A stretch of DNA of 45,306 bases, taken from positions 1-45,306 of the IMG/VR virus record IMGVR_UViG_3300050119_000128. One strand, 5' to 3'. Shown here piece after piece: positions 14,065 to 21,558 of this stretch (the first letter of the stretch is position 1; every line of letters begins with the position of its first letter). The notes under the pieces are model-generated. The model saw only the letters and a program-made list of their open reading frames with translations, ran no database searches and had not been told where the DNA came from. This stretch comes from a virus. Both the position numbers and the translations under genes were made by a program.

Positions 14065-15795
14065 ATGGGACGAAAGATTTTAGTTGCTGATCTTCTTTGC
14101 GGCGCTGGCGGGTCTTCTACCGGCTGCGCTCGAGCTCTGGCGGCGCTCGGGCTGCAAATGGAGCTTGTCTGCGTCAATCATTGGCCTGTGGCAATTGAAA
14201 CGCACAGGCGCAATCATCCAGACGCACGCCATTACGTGCAGGATATCTCGGTCGTGCGGCCGCATCTGATCGTGCCGGAAGGCTATCTCGATCTGTTGAT
14301 GGCTTCCCCGACGTGTACGCATCACAGCGTGGCGCGTGGCGGCAAACCGACCAGCGACCAGCAGCGATCAGACCCCTGGCACATCATCACATGGCTGACC
14401 GAATTGCGCGTCAAGCGCATGATCATCGAGAATGTCTGGGAGTTTGTCGGCTGGGGTCCTGTCGATCCGCGAACCGGCAAGCCTATCAAGGCGCGCAAGG
14501 GTGAATATTTCCGCGCCTGGATCGACACGATTCGCCGGCTCGGCTTCGATCCTGAGTGGCGCAAGTTGAATGCCGCCGACTACGGCGACGCCACGACACG
14601 CCAGAGATTTATCCTGATGGCCCGCAGCGATCGTCGATCGGTGTCGTGGCCTGTTTCGACGCACGCCCGGCGCGCGGGCGAAGAGCTTCTCTTTTATCCC
14701 AGCATCAAGCCATGGCGCCCGGCGCGCGAGATCATCGACTGGTCGATCAATGGCCGGTCGATCTTCAACCGCAAGAAGCCGCTCGCGCCAAAGACGCTGG
14801 CGCGCATCCATGCCGGCGCGGTCAAGTTCAAATGGCCGGAGCCGTTCCTCGTTATCCTGCGCAATCACATGGCGGGGCAGAGCATCGATCGGCCACTGCC
14901 AACGATCGCGGCGAGCGGCACGCATATCGGCTTGGCCGAACCGATCATCGTCAATGGCCGCAAGGGAAATAAGGCGAAAGGCGTCTCGATTGATCCGGTG
15001 CCAACGCTCGACACCAAGGGCGGCGTGTGGCTCGCCGAGCCGTTCGTCCTTTCAACGCAGAATAGCGGCGCGCCGCGATCGTCCGATGAGCCGCTTTCCA
15101 CCATCACGACCGGTGGCGCTGGCGTAGAGAAGAGGCAAGGCTGCGCGCGGCCGATGTTGGTCGAGCCCTTCATCCTCTCGCGCCAGGGCGGCGGCGTGGC
15201 GCGGCCGCTCGAGCAACCAACCCCGACACAGACGGCGAAACACTCCCACGTCCTGATCTCGCCGTATTACGGCTCTGGCTCGGGCGAGACATGCCAGAGC
15301 GCCGAAGTGCCGCTGCCGACCGTGACGGCTAAGGCCAGGTTCGGCATGGTGGTGCCGGTCACCCACTCCGACGGCAGCAACCGTGCGCGCGATGTCGAGA
15401 GCGATCCGCTGCCGACCTTGACCACGGCGCATCGCGGCGAACTCGCTTTCATCGCCGCACAATTCGGTGAGCGCGAGGGGCAGCCGCCGCGCGTCCACGA
15501 CATCAAGGAACCGACGCCCGCCATCTGCGCGACCGGTCACATCAACCTTGTCGAAGCGACCCCGGAATACGACATTTTATTCCGAATGCTTGAGCCGCAC
15601 GAGCTCGCCGCCGCAATGGGCTTTTCGACCGAAGATGTGCCTTACGAATTCGCCGGCACAAAGACCGAGAAGATTAAGCAGATCGGCAACGCTGTTTCAG
15701 TGGCGAAGATGACGGCTTGCGTCAAAGCAATCATGGCGGACGCAGCGCCGGCTGCAGCCTCGCCGCCCGTCCGCAATCAGCTTGTGATGCCATGA
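14065..15795 (+). CDS. DNA cytosine-5 methyltransferase
   Basis: A 576-residue C5 methyltransferase that transfers a methyl group from SAM to cytosine in DNA. Motif I is ADLLCGAGGSSTG (8-20). The catalytic cysteine lies in ASPTCTHHS (C84), a phage variant of the usual PPCQ. IENV (121-124) is motif VI, TRQRF is motif VIII, and KQIGNAVS (about 537) is motif X. Residues about 272-497, the target-recognition region, contain seven modules with a core like EPLPTxT (RPLPTI, DPVPTL, EPLSTI, QPTPTQ, VPLPTV, DPLPTL, EPTPAI), each followed by a strand ending in a xxxEP or similar turn. The ATG at 14065 fits the domain start; in-frame starts at 14014 and 13939 are possible. No restriction enzyme is adjacent. 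Overlaps the primase gene by ATGA. Confidence 0.9.
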   Translation: MGRKILVADLLCGAGGSSTGCARALAALGLQMELVCVNHWPVAIETHRRNHPDARHYVQDISVVRPHLIVPEGYLDLLMASPTCTHHSVARGGKPTSDQQRSDPWHIITWLTELRVKRMIIENVWEFVGWGPVDPRTGKPIKARKGEYFRAWIDTIRRLGFDPEWRKLNAADYGDATTRQRFILMARSDRRSVSWPVSTHARRAGEELLFYPSIKPWRPAREIIDWSINGRSIFNRKKPLAPKTLARIHAGAVKFKWPEPFLVILRNHMAGQSIDRPLPTIAASGTHIGLAEPIIVNGRKGNKAKGVSIDPVPTLDTKGGVWLAEPFVLSTQNSGAPRSSDEPLSTITTGGAGVEKRQGCARPMLVEPFILSRQGGGVARPLEQPTPTQTAKHSHVLISPYYGSGSGETCQSAEVPLPTVTAKARFGMVVPVTHSDGSNRARDVESDPLPTLTTAHRGELAFIAAQFGEREGQPPRVHDIKEPTPAICATGHINLVEATPEYDILFRMLEPHELAAAMGFSTEDVPYEFAGTKTEKIKQIGNAVSVAKMTACVKAIMADAAPAAASPPVRNQLVMP

Positions 15796-16979
15796 CCCTG
15801 CGCTATTCCGAGGCCGAGATCGAAGCGCTGAAGGCGCGCACCGACGTGGCGCATCTCGCCGGCGAATTGGTGCGGTTGCGGCGCGGCTCGTCGAAATACG
15901 GCCGCGGCGGTTTCAAGGGTCCGTGCCCGTTCTGCGCCCGCGATCCGCAAAGCCGCTCGGCGGCGATGTTCGAATGCAGCGCGGCGGAATGGGTTTGCGC
16001 CAAATGTCCGGCCGGCGGCTCGGCCATCGATTTCATTATGAAGCGCGACGGCGTCGGCTTTCTCGCGGCGGTCGAGCGCCTGGGCGGCGCACCGCAGATC
16101 GACCAGGCCGCCGCGACGCGGATCGCGGCAGAGGCCGCCGCGCGGCGCGCGCGCAAGGAAGCGGACGACGCGCGCTATCGAGAGCGCGAGCGCAAGCGGC
16201 TCTTTGACAATTTCTGGCACCCCGCACCCCCGTGGCAGGGATCGCCCGTAGAAACCTACCTAACGAAGCGCGGGCTGCTGGTTCCGCCAGGCGCCAAACT
16301 GCGCTTTGCCAAGGATCTGCCGTTCTTTGCGAGCGGCGACGAATTCGCGCCGCAGGTGCTGCACCGCGGGCCGGCCATGCTGGCGGCGATCCTCGACGGC
16401 GCCGGCGTCTTTCGCGGGCTGCACATGACCTGGATCGACCTTTCGGCCGCGGCGGCGCCGCGCAACTGGAAAGCCGAGATTGTCGATCCGGACAGCGGAG
16501 AAGTGCTCAAAGCCAAGAAATCGCGCGGCACCAAGCAGGGCGGTTATATCGATCTCGGCGGCGCGCCGCAGGCGGGCGGCAGCTTCGATCGGCAGGTGTC
16601 CGGCGAGGGCATCGAGTCGACGCTGGCCGTCTACAGCGCCCTGGCGCGCGCCGGCCGCGATCTGTGCGGCATTGCCTGGCGCTGCGGCATCGATCTCGGC
16701 AATCTCGCCGGCATCGCTGCGCCCGGCAGCCGCGAGACGCATCCGACGCTCAAGGATCGCGCCGGGCGGGCGCGGCATATTCCCGGCCGCGCGCCGGACA
16801 TGCAATCCGCCGTCATGCCGGTTGCCGCCGGCGTTGGCGAGCTGGTGCTGCTCGGCGACGGCGACAGCGATCCTTACACCACGCAATGCGCCATGGCGCG
16901 CGCCGAGCAGCGCCACGCGGCGCCAGGCCGCAGCGTGCGCACCATCTGGCCGAAACCCGGCACCGATTTCAATTCGTGA
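15792..16979 (+). CDS. DNA primase, zinc-finger plus Toprim domain
   Basis: A 395-residue primase-like protein. The N-terminus has a CHC2-type zinc finger with CPFC (C45, C48), C62, then CAKC (C69, C72). A helical linker (120-160) is very basic and alanine-rich. The C-terminal half has Toprim features: SGEGIEST (about 270) supplies the glutamate, and LLGDGDSD (about 352-359) the D-x-D metal pair. It lacks a helicase; that part is the next gene. The ATG at 15792 overlaps the methyltransferase stop. Together the two genes would make RNA primers and open the phage origin just downstream. This split arrangement recalls P4 alpha divided in two. Confidence 0.87.
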   Translation: MTLRYSEAEIEALKARTDVAHLAGELVRLRRGSSKYGRGGFKGPCPFCARDPQSRSAAMFECSAAEWVCAKCPAGGSAIDFIMKRDGVGFLAAVERLGGAPQIDQAAATRIAAEAAARRARKEADDARYRERERKRLFDNFWHPAPPWQGSPVETYLTKRGLLVPPGAKLRFAKDLPFFASGDEFAPQVLHRGPAMLAAILDGAGVFRGLHMTWIDLSAAAAPRNWKAEIVDPDSGEVLKAKKSRGTKQGGYIDLGGAPQAGGSFDRQVSGEGIESTLAVYSALARAGRDLCGIAWRCGIDLGNLAGIAAPGSRETHPTLKDRAGRARHIPGRAPDMQSAVMPVAAGVGELVLLGDGDSDPYTTQCAMARAEQRHAAPGRSVRTIWPKPGTDFNS

Positions 16980-18850
16980 AAGACAATATCGTGGACGACG
17001 GCAAGCAGAACACCGACGCGGACATTGCGGCCCTTGTCGCCGGCGAAGCCTCGACTGCCCCGCACCCCGTATTTGATGGGGTCCCCGAAGGCTACCCGGA
17101 TGACGACAGCGAACCGCCGGCGCCGGATTTCGACGAGAGCGAGCGTCGCTCGATCGATATGTCCGCGGTTGCGGCTTGCGCCAACGAGCCACAGAACGAT
17201 ACCGGCAACGGCCAGCGCCTGCTGCGGCATTTCGGCGACCAATTGTTGAACGTGCGCGAGATGGCGAGCCAGCGCGAGGACGGATGGCATTTTTGGACCG
17301 GGCAGCGCTGGAAGCGCGAGGGCGGTAATGAATTCGCGATGCTGACGGCGCAGCGCTGCGCGCCGCGTATCCAGCTCGAAGCCGACTACATCACCGCGAC
17401 GCCGTCTGAGCGCATGACCATCGCGCGCGGCGACGACGCGCGCATCGACAAGGCGTCGATCGAAGCCAAGCCGCGCGAGCAGGTGACCGCAGCCGACAAG
17501 AAACAGATCGTCGCGCTCGAGCGCGCCATCGCCGACGGCGACGAGGCTGCGGCAGCGCTGAAAAAGCGGCAGTTGAACAGGCGCAAGTTCGCCGTGTCGT
17601 CCGGCAACGGCGGCAAGCTGCGCGAGATGCTCAAAGCCGCGCTGCCGCATCGCACGGCGGCGGTCGAGGACATGGACAAGGACCCGCTCGCCTTCAACGT
17701 CGGCAACGGCACGCTGCGCTTTTGCTGCTACGAGGTTGCCGATCCGGAATGTCCCGATCCCGATGAGCGGCGCACTATCGAGGTATGGACGGCGCGGCTC
17801 GACGCACATGACCCGGCTGACCTGATCTGCAACCTGGCGCCGGTCGATTACCGCTACGGCGCTGCCTGTCCGACCTTCACCGCCTCGCTTGCGCGCTTCC
17901 AGCCGAACGCGGCGAAGCGGCACTGGCTGCAAAAGTATTTCGGCTATGCCATCACCGGCTTGAACGGCGAGCAATGCATGCTGTTCAACTACGGCGGCGG
18001 CTCTAACTGGAAGTCGACCTGCGTCGAGATCGTCTCGCGCGTCATGGGCGACTATGCCGAAATGCTGAAATTCGAATCGCTGGCCGAGGTCGGCGAGACG
18101 ACGGGCGCCCAGGCCAATCCTGACTTCGCGCGGCTGCCGGGCAAGCGGCTGGTGCGCGTCGGCGAATCCAAGCGCGGCGTTGCCTTGAACGAAGGACTGA
18201 TCAAATCACTCACCAGCGGCGAGCCGTGGATCACGCGCTTCAATTTCGGCAATTTCTTTTCGTTCTATCCGACCTTCAAGCTGGCGCTGTCTGGCAACAA
18301 CAAGCCAGACATTGGCGGCGTCGATCACGGCATCTGGCGGCGCATCCGCTTCATGATCTGGCCGGTGACTATCGCCGACGCCGAGCGGCGCGAGATGGAC
18401 GACGTGCTCGCCGAATTGTGGAATGAGCGCGAGGGCATCCTTGCCTGGCTGGTCGATGGAGCGCTGATGTATCTGAGCGAAGGGCTCAAGCCGCCGCAGG
18501 AAATTCTCGACGAAACGGAAGAATATCGCGAGGAGCAGGACACGATCGGCGGCTTCATGACCGCCTGCGTCACCGTGCAGGAGCCGAAGGACGGCGTGAC
18601 CGATCCGCCCTACGTACCGGCGCAGGAGATGTTCGACGCCTTCGTGCGCTACTGCGAGGCAAACGGATTGCGCGCCTGGAAGCAAAAAGCGTTCGGCGCG
18701 GCGCTGTCGCAGAAAGGTCTTATTAGGGATCGCAAGTCCACCTTGCGCCGCTATCTGTGGGTGGCACTGCACGACGTGCCGGCGGCGCGCTCGCATCGCG
18801 CCAGCCGCGAGGAACCGCCGCACCCGGCGGACGATGAGGTGCCGAGATGA
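16976..18850 (+). CDS. P4-alpha/D5-type replicative helicase (SF3)
   Basis: A 624-residue protein starting at GTG 16976 in a GTGA overlap with the primase stop. Residues 1-60 are acidic and probably disordered. The centre is D5_N-like, followed by an SF3 helicase core with Walker A GGGSNWKST (340-348), then RLVRVGESKRG as motif B region, and LALSGNNKPDI (about 435-445) as motif C with the sensor asparagine. In Walker A the usual G before KS (as in GNGKS) is W, which is unusual. The C-terminal 60 residues are probably winged-helix (YCEANGLRAWKQKAFGAAL) for DNA binding. It would unwind the origin, probably the iteron array starting five bases after the gene. The frame extends open far upstream (16232) only as a shadow of the primase. 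Confidence 0.88.
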   Translation: MKDNIVDDGKQNTDADIAALVAGEASTAPHPVFDGVPEGYPDDDSEPPAPDFDESERRSIDMSAVAACANEPQNDTGNGQRLLRHFGDQLLNVREMASQREDGWHFWTGQRWKREGGNEFAMLTAQRCAPRIQLEADYITATPSERMTIARGDDARIDKASIEAKPREQVTAADKKQIVALERAIADGDEAAAALKKRQLNRRKFAVSSGNGGKLREMLKAALPHRTAAVEDMDKDPLAFNVGNGTLRFCCYEVADPECPDPDERRTIEVWTARLDAHDPADLICNLAPVDYRYGAACPTFTASLARFQPNAAKRHWLQKYFGYAITGLNGEQCMLFNYGGGSNWKSTCVEIVSRVMGDYAEMLKFESLAEVGETTGAQANPDFARLPGKRLVRVGESKRGVALNEGLIKSLTSGEPWITRFNFGNFFSFYPTFKLALSGNNKPDIGGVDHGIWRRIRFMIWPVTIADAERREMDDVLAELWNEREGILAWLVDGALMYLSEGLKPPQEILDETEEYREEQDTIGGFMTACVTVQEPKDGVTDPPYVPAQEMFDAFVRYCEANGLRAWKQKAFGAALSQKGLIRDRKSTLRRYLWVALHDVPAARSHRASREEPPHPADDEVPR

Positions 18851-18854
18851 GGCT

Positions 18855-19134
18855 ATGACGCAATGACGCATCGATGACGCATGGATTTTTCATGCGTCAT
18901 GGCAAAAAGGCAAGAGAACGTCGAGGCTTAAGCGGAGGTATGACGCAATGACGCATGATTTCCGCGCGCGTACATAAGCGAACGGGGTTCGGGGTGGGTA
19001 AAACTTTTTCTCGCATATAGAAAACTAAGATCATGCGTCATTGCGTCATCAATCAAAGGAAGTGTTTGAAATTAAAAGATGAATGACTATGACGCATCAT
19101 TTTTTCATGCGTCATCGATGCGTCATTGCGTCAT
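18855..19134. promoter_or_regulatory. Candidate replication origin: nested inverted TGACGCA iterons
   Basis: Twelve copies of TGACGCA lie in 280 bases, six direct (18856, 18864, 18875, 18941, 18949, 19090) and six inverted (18893, 19034, 19042, 19108, 19119, 19127). Block 18855-18900 and block 19089-19134, 46 bases each, are inverted copies of one another differing only in the loop. Inside them, 18940-18959 and 19030-19049 are exact 20-base inverted repeats. Each outer block can form a stem of ATGACGCAT/ATGCGTCAT. The centre is AT-rich around 19010-19030. Position next to an SF3 helicase gene is that of a P4-type origin. It could instead be a repressor operator. Confidence 0.7.
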
Positions 19135-19162
19135 AGATCAAAATAGAAGGATGGAGGGACAA

Positions 19163-19408
19163 ATGCATAATTGCTATCCAAACTGTACTTGTAGCAGCCG
19201 CGACACCGGGTTTTTGGTGCATGACGAATGGTACGACGACGGGATCGTTAAATGTTACGTGCTTGTCTGTGACGTATGCGGCGCCCGCGGCCATACTCAG
19301 GTGGTTTGCCGCCGTCCGTGGCCCGTGTCTTATCGTGATCAGCGTGCCATCGGTCAGACGCCTCCGGTGCAGCAAACCGTCTCCTGCCCACAATCGAAAG
19401 TCCAATAA
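19163..19408 (+). CDS. Cysteine-rich small protein, possible zinc ribbon
   Basis: An 81-residue protein with CYPNCTC (residues 4-10) and CDVCGARGH (about 41-49), plus CYVLVC just before, a pattern fit for one or two zinc sites. GGAGGGAC lies three bases before the ATG at 19163. The frame is open back to 19079 but that part reads through iterons, so the internal start is preferred. It is the first gene after the origin-like array. Function unknown. Confidence 0.65.
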   Translation: MHNCYPNCTCSSRDTGFLVHDEWYDDGIVKCYVLVCDVCGARGHTQVVCRRPWPVSYRDQRAIGQTPPVQQTVSCPQSKVQ

Positions 19409-19432
19409 TTAAACTTCTGCGGAGCTACCGCC

Positions 19433-20212
19433 ATGAAATCGATGGATATCGAGCTGTTGTTGCAGTGGGCCGTCAACGATGAACTGCCGAAGGGTAACCA
19501 CGTGGAAAACTCCGTGTGGCGTTCCATCGATAAATACATGCCGCACAATGCGCCGGTGGACAAATTTAATGCTGAACGCGCGCGCGTCGCGGCAGTGGCG
19601 CGTGCGCGGATCAATCAATTGAGTTGTATCTACGTTCCTGGTGAACCTCACCCCGACGCTGTGCTGATCGGCAAGGCAGTAAAATCGCTCAATTACCACG
19701 CTGGTATCGACGATGAAAAAAGCATTCTTGCGCTGCTGGGCACTCTCGCGAATATCGACCGGCGCGATCCGCAAGGTCGGTTGCCTTGCGTGACGGTGGC
19801 GATGGCGGTGACGCCGAATGTCGCTGGATTGCTTATGACCTGCGCGATCTTGAAGCGACGCCCGTTTCTCTCGCCTACACCGCCAAAACCAATGCCTGTG
19901 CGGCGCACGAATGGACGGCCGTTGGCGTTGCGTGAAGATGTCGACGGCAATTTGATCGAGGCAACCGTTCAACATTGGCGCAATGATTATGTTGGCTCGC
20001 CGCGATGCCCGCTGGAATGGGGCAACCCGACGATTGAGGATGTTGCCGAAGAGCGAGCCGAATACGCGATCTGGCGGCGCGGGCTGGCTCTCCTTGCCAA
20101 ACAGTTAACGCGAGAATTAGCGAATCACATCGCTCTTCCGCCGGCCGCTGAGATCAATCCGTGGAGTGCCCCGCCTCGTCGGCAGCCGAGACTCTGGCGC
20201 GGCGCGGCGTGA
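19433..20212 (+). CDS. Hypothetical phage protein with MDIELLLQWA start
   Basis: A 259-residue protein with GGAGC before the ATG. The N-terminus, MKSMDIELLLQWAVNDELPKG, matches the broken gene at 4619. The rest has no recognised domain; it includes LNYHAGIDDEKSILALLGTL (about 85-105) and EDVAEERAEYAIWRRGLALL (about 200-220). Small proteins starting with this I-D-I-E-x-L-L-x-W-A pattern are, as far as I can recall, seen in other alphaproteobacterial prophages. The last 13 codons (PPRRQPRLWRGAA) lie inside the dispersed repeat shared with 5631-5790, so the 3' end was probably replaced by insertion or recombination of that repeat. Confidence 0.7.
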   Translation: MKSMDIELLLQWAVNDELPKGNHVENSVWRSIDKYMPHNAPVDKFNAERARVAAVARARINQLSCIYVPGEPHPDAVLIGKAVKSLNYHAGIDDEKSILALLGTLANIDRRDPQGRLPCVTVAMAVTPNVAGLLMTCAILKRRPFLSPTPPKPMPVRRTNGRPLALREDVDGNLIEATVQHWRNDYVGSPRCPLEWGNPTIEDVAEERAEYAIWRRGLALLAKQLTRELANHIALPPAAEINPWSAPPRRQPRLWRGAA

Positions 20213-20311
20213 AAACCCTTATTTTATCGGCAAAATGTCGCTGGGTCGGTGGTATGGCTGATTTTCTTTGATTATGGCGCTGGCTTTTGCGACAAGGTGC
20301 GCGTTATGAAA
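20158..20311 (+). repeat. Dispersed copy of the 5.6-kb repeat tail
   Basis: Nearly identical to 5631-5790 (tail of tandem copy 1), including TCGGCAGCCGAGACTCTGG, GTGAAAACCCTTATTTTATC and CTGGCTTTTGCGACAAGGTG. It lacks the C-rich and hairpin half. The same short frame as in the tandem copies (here GTG 20161 to TGA 20269, SAAETLARRGV and on) is intact. It begins inside the 3' end of the gene at 19433 and ends in a promoter-like sequence. Confidence 0.9.
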
Positions 20312-20315
20312 TAAT
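20287..20315 (+). promoter_or_regulatory. Possible promoter at the end of the dispersed repeat
   Basis: TTGCGA (20287-20292), 17-base spacer, AATAAT (20310-20315). In the 5.7- and 6.1-kb copies the -10 reads GATGAT, so this copy has the better match. It would drive the genes from 20376 and, through coupling, the packaging module, after the terminator at 20325-20357. Confidence 0.4.
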
Positions 20316-20324
20316 GGAATTTAG

Positions 20325-20357
20325 GCGCCCGGAAAGGATCATCCTTCCGGGCGTTTT
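20325..20357 (+). terminator. Rho-independent terminator/attenuator
   Basis: Stem cgcccggaa (20326-20334) with ttccgggcg (20345-20353), extended by gga/tcc around a short loop, then TTTT (20354-20357). It stands between the promoter-like site and the gene at 20376, with only about 40 transcribed bases before it, so an attenuator is as likely as the terminator of the gene at 19433. Confidence 0.75.
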
Positions 20358-20375
20358 CATATTCAGGATCGATAT

Positions 20376-20612
20376 ATGACGCCAGCGCAATATGCCGCCG
20401 CAAAGCCAGGCGACGTTGTGCTGTTGCGCGCCATCGTGTTTCCGCGCGGCGCTCGGCACGGTGCCGACGCCGGCGATCATGTGCAGGTGACTGTGCGCGG
20501 GGGGGCAACCTTTTATGCGCCGCTGCGCGAGATCGTCGATATGCAGTCGGCGAGCGATGCCGATGCCGAGGCGACATTGATTTCCTTGTGCAGTGAGCGC
20601 GGACGTTCCTAG
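20376..20612 (+). CDS. Small hypothetical protein
   Basis: A 78-residue protein, MTPAQYAAAKPGDVVLLRAI onward, with a likely beta-barrel-like pattern (GDVVLLRAIVFPRG, DHVQVTVRGGATFY). Its start lies in the leader CATATTCAGGATCGATAT, which resembles that before the DUF6745-like gene at 12234. First gene after the terminator at 20325-20357. Function unknown. Confidence 0.65.
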   Translation: MTPAQYAAAKPGDVVLLRAIVFPRGARHGADAGDHVQVTVRGGATFYAPLREIVDMQSASDADAEATLISLCSERGRS

Positions 20613-20639
20613 CGCGCGTTTAGTCATTCGGAGAGAGAC

Positions 20640-20834
20640 ATGGCCTGCCGTTGCGCCGAGCGAATGCTGGCGATGCGGACGGCCGTCAAGGCGATGGTGC
20701 ATGGCGACGTGCAGGCCGTCGGCAAGGAAGCCGGCTTCGTGGTGCGCACACTCGCCGAGGATACGCGCAGCGGCGATCTGCGCCGTGCCGCTGTGCAGCA
20801 GCTTTCTCGCTTGCGTGCCGGCGTGCGGCGCTGA
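20640..20834 (+). CDS. Small hypothetical head-module protein
   Basis: A 64-residue helical basic protein (RCAERMLAMRTAVKAMVHGD) with GGAGAGAG before the ATG. It overlaps the next gene by TGATG. It lies at the border of the structural genes and small proteins of this kind occur near gpZ/terminase genes in lambda-like prophages. Function unknown. Confidence 0.6.
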   Translation: MACRCAERMLAMRTAVKAMVHGDVQAVGKEAGFVVRTLAEDTRSGDLRRAAVQQLSRLRAGVRR

Positions 20835-21415
20835 TGGCCGGCGATCTGGTCATCGGTCTCGATGCCAGCGGCATCGCACGCATTGAAGCGGCGATGCAAG
20901 CCGCTGGTGGCAGGGCGCATGACGCCATCCGCCGCGCGGTCAATTGGACCGGCGACCGGACGCGCACGAAGGTCGTAAAGGCGCTGACAAAGCAGACGGG
21001 CCTCAAGCACGCCGTTCTGCAACGCGCGGTGGTGCCGACGCGGGCAAATTACGGCGCGCTTGAATATCGCATGCGCGCCCGTGGCGGCAACATCGCGCTG
21101 AAGTATTTTGGCGCGCGCGAGACGCAAGCTGGCGTCACCGCAGCGCCGTGGGGTGAAAGGCATCTCTACGCCGCCGCGTTTACTCGGGGTGGTCAATTCC
21201 CTAATCGCGTGCCGATCCCTGGCTTGCACGGACAGGTCTTCCAGCGTGTCGACGGCACGCGGCTGCCGATCGAGAAGGTGAAGTCCGGATTGTTTATCCC
21301 GCAAGAGATGGTCAAGGGCGAGACGGCAGCAGCATTTGAAGAGACCGTCGCGGCCATCCTTCCGGGCCGCGTCGAACATGAGGTGGGTGCGATCCTGAAA
21401 GGGATCGTTCGGTAG
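20834..21415 (+). CDS. Minor tail protein Z-like (tail completion)
   Basis: A 193-residue protein with GIARIEAAMQAAGGRAHDAI, RAVNWTGDRTRTKVVKALTKQTGLK and a C-terminal GLFIPQEMVKGETAAAF, a pattern like lambda gpZ/GPZ family tail proteins that complete the tail for joining to the head. The ATG at 20834 is set by TGATG overlap. Such a gene normally lies after the capsid genes; here it precedes the terminase. An HK97 gp10-like assignment is the alternative. Confidence 0.6.
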   Translation: MAGDLVIGLDASGIARIEAAMQAAGGRAHDAIRRAVNWTGDRTRTKVVKALTKQTGLKHAVLQRAVVPTRANYGALEYRMRARGGNIALKYFGARETQAGVTAAPWGERHLYAAAFTRGGQFPNRVPIPGLHGQVFQRVDGTRLPIEKVKSGLFIPQEMVKGETAAAFEETVAAILPGRVEHEVGAILKGIVR

Positions 21416-21558
21416 CACCCTCACGGGTCCCTCCTGCCACCCCCGCCTCGTGCGGCGCTTAGGCGGCCCGGACTTTCGCCAGTTTGGCAGATCAAAAATA
21501 TGGGTTGACGCTGTTGACGGAAACGACAACCACGGTTGACGCGCCGCATGCGGCGGTC

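Noticed and set aside
16232-16975. N-terminal extension of the helicase frame over the primase gene
   Set aside because: The extension is an arginine/alanine-rich shadow of the primase; the GTGA overlap at 16976 gives a normal start.
18855-19134. MITE-like element with 46-bp terminal inverted repeats
   Set aside because: No target-site duplication flanks it (GGCT on the left, AGAT on the right), and the internal iterons and position next to the helicase gene fit an origin better; not wholly excluded.
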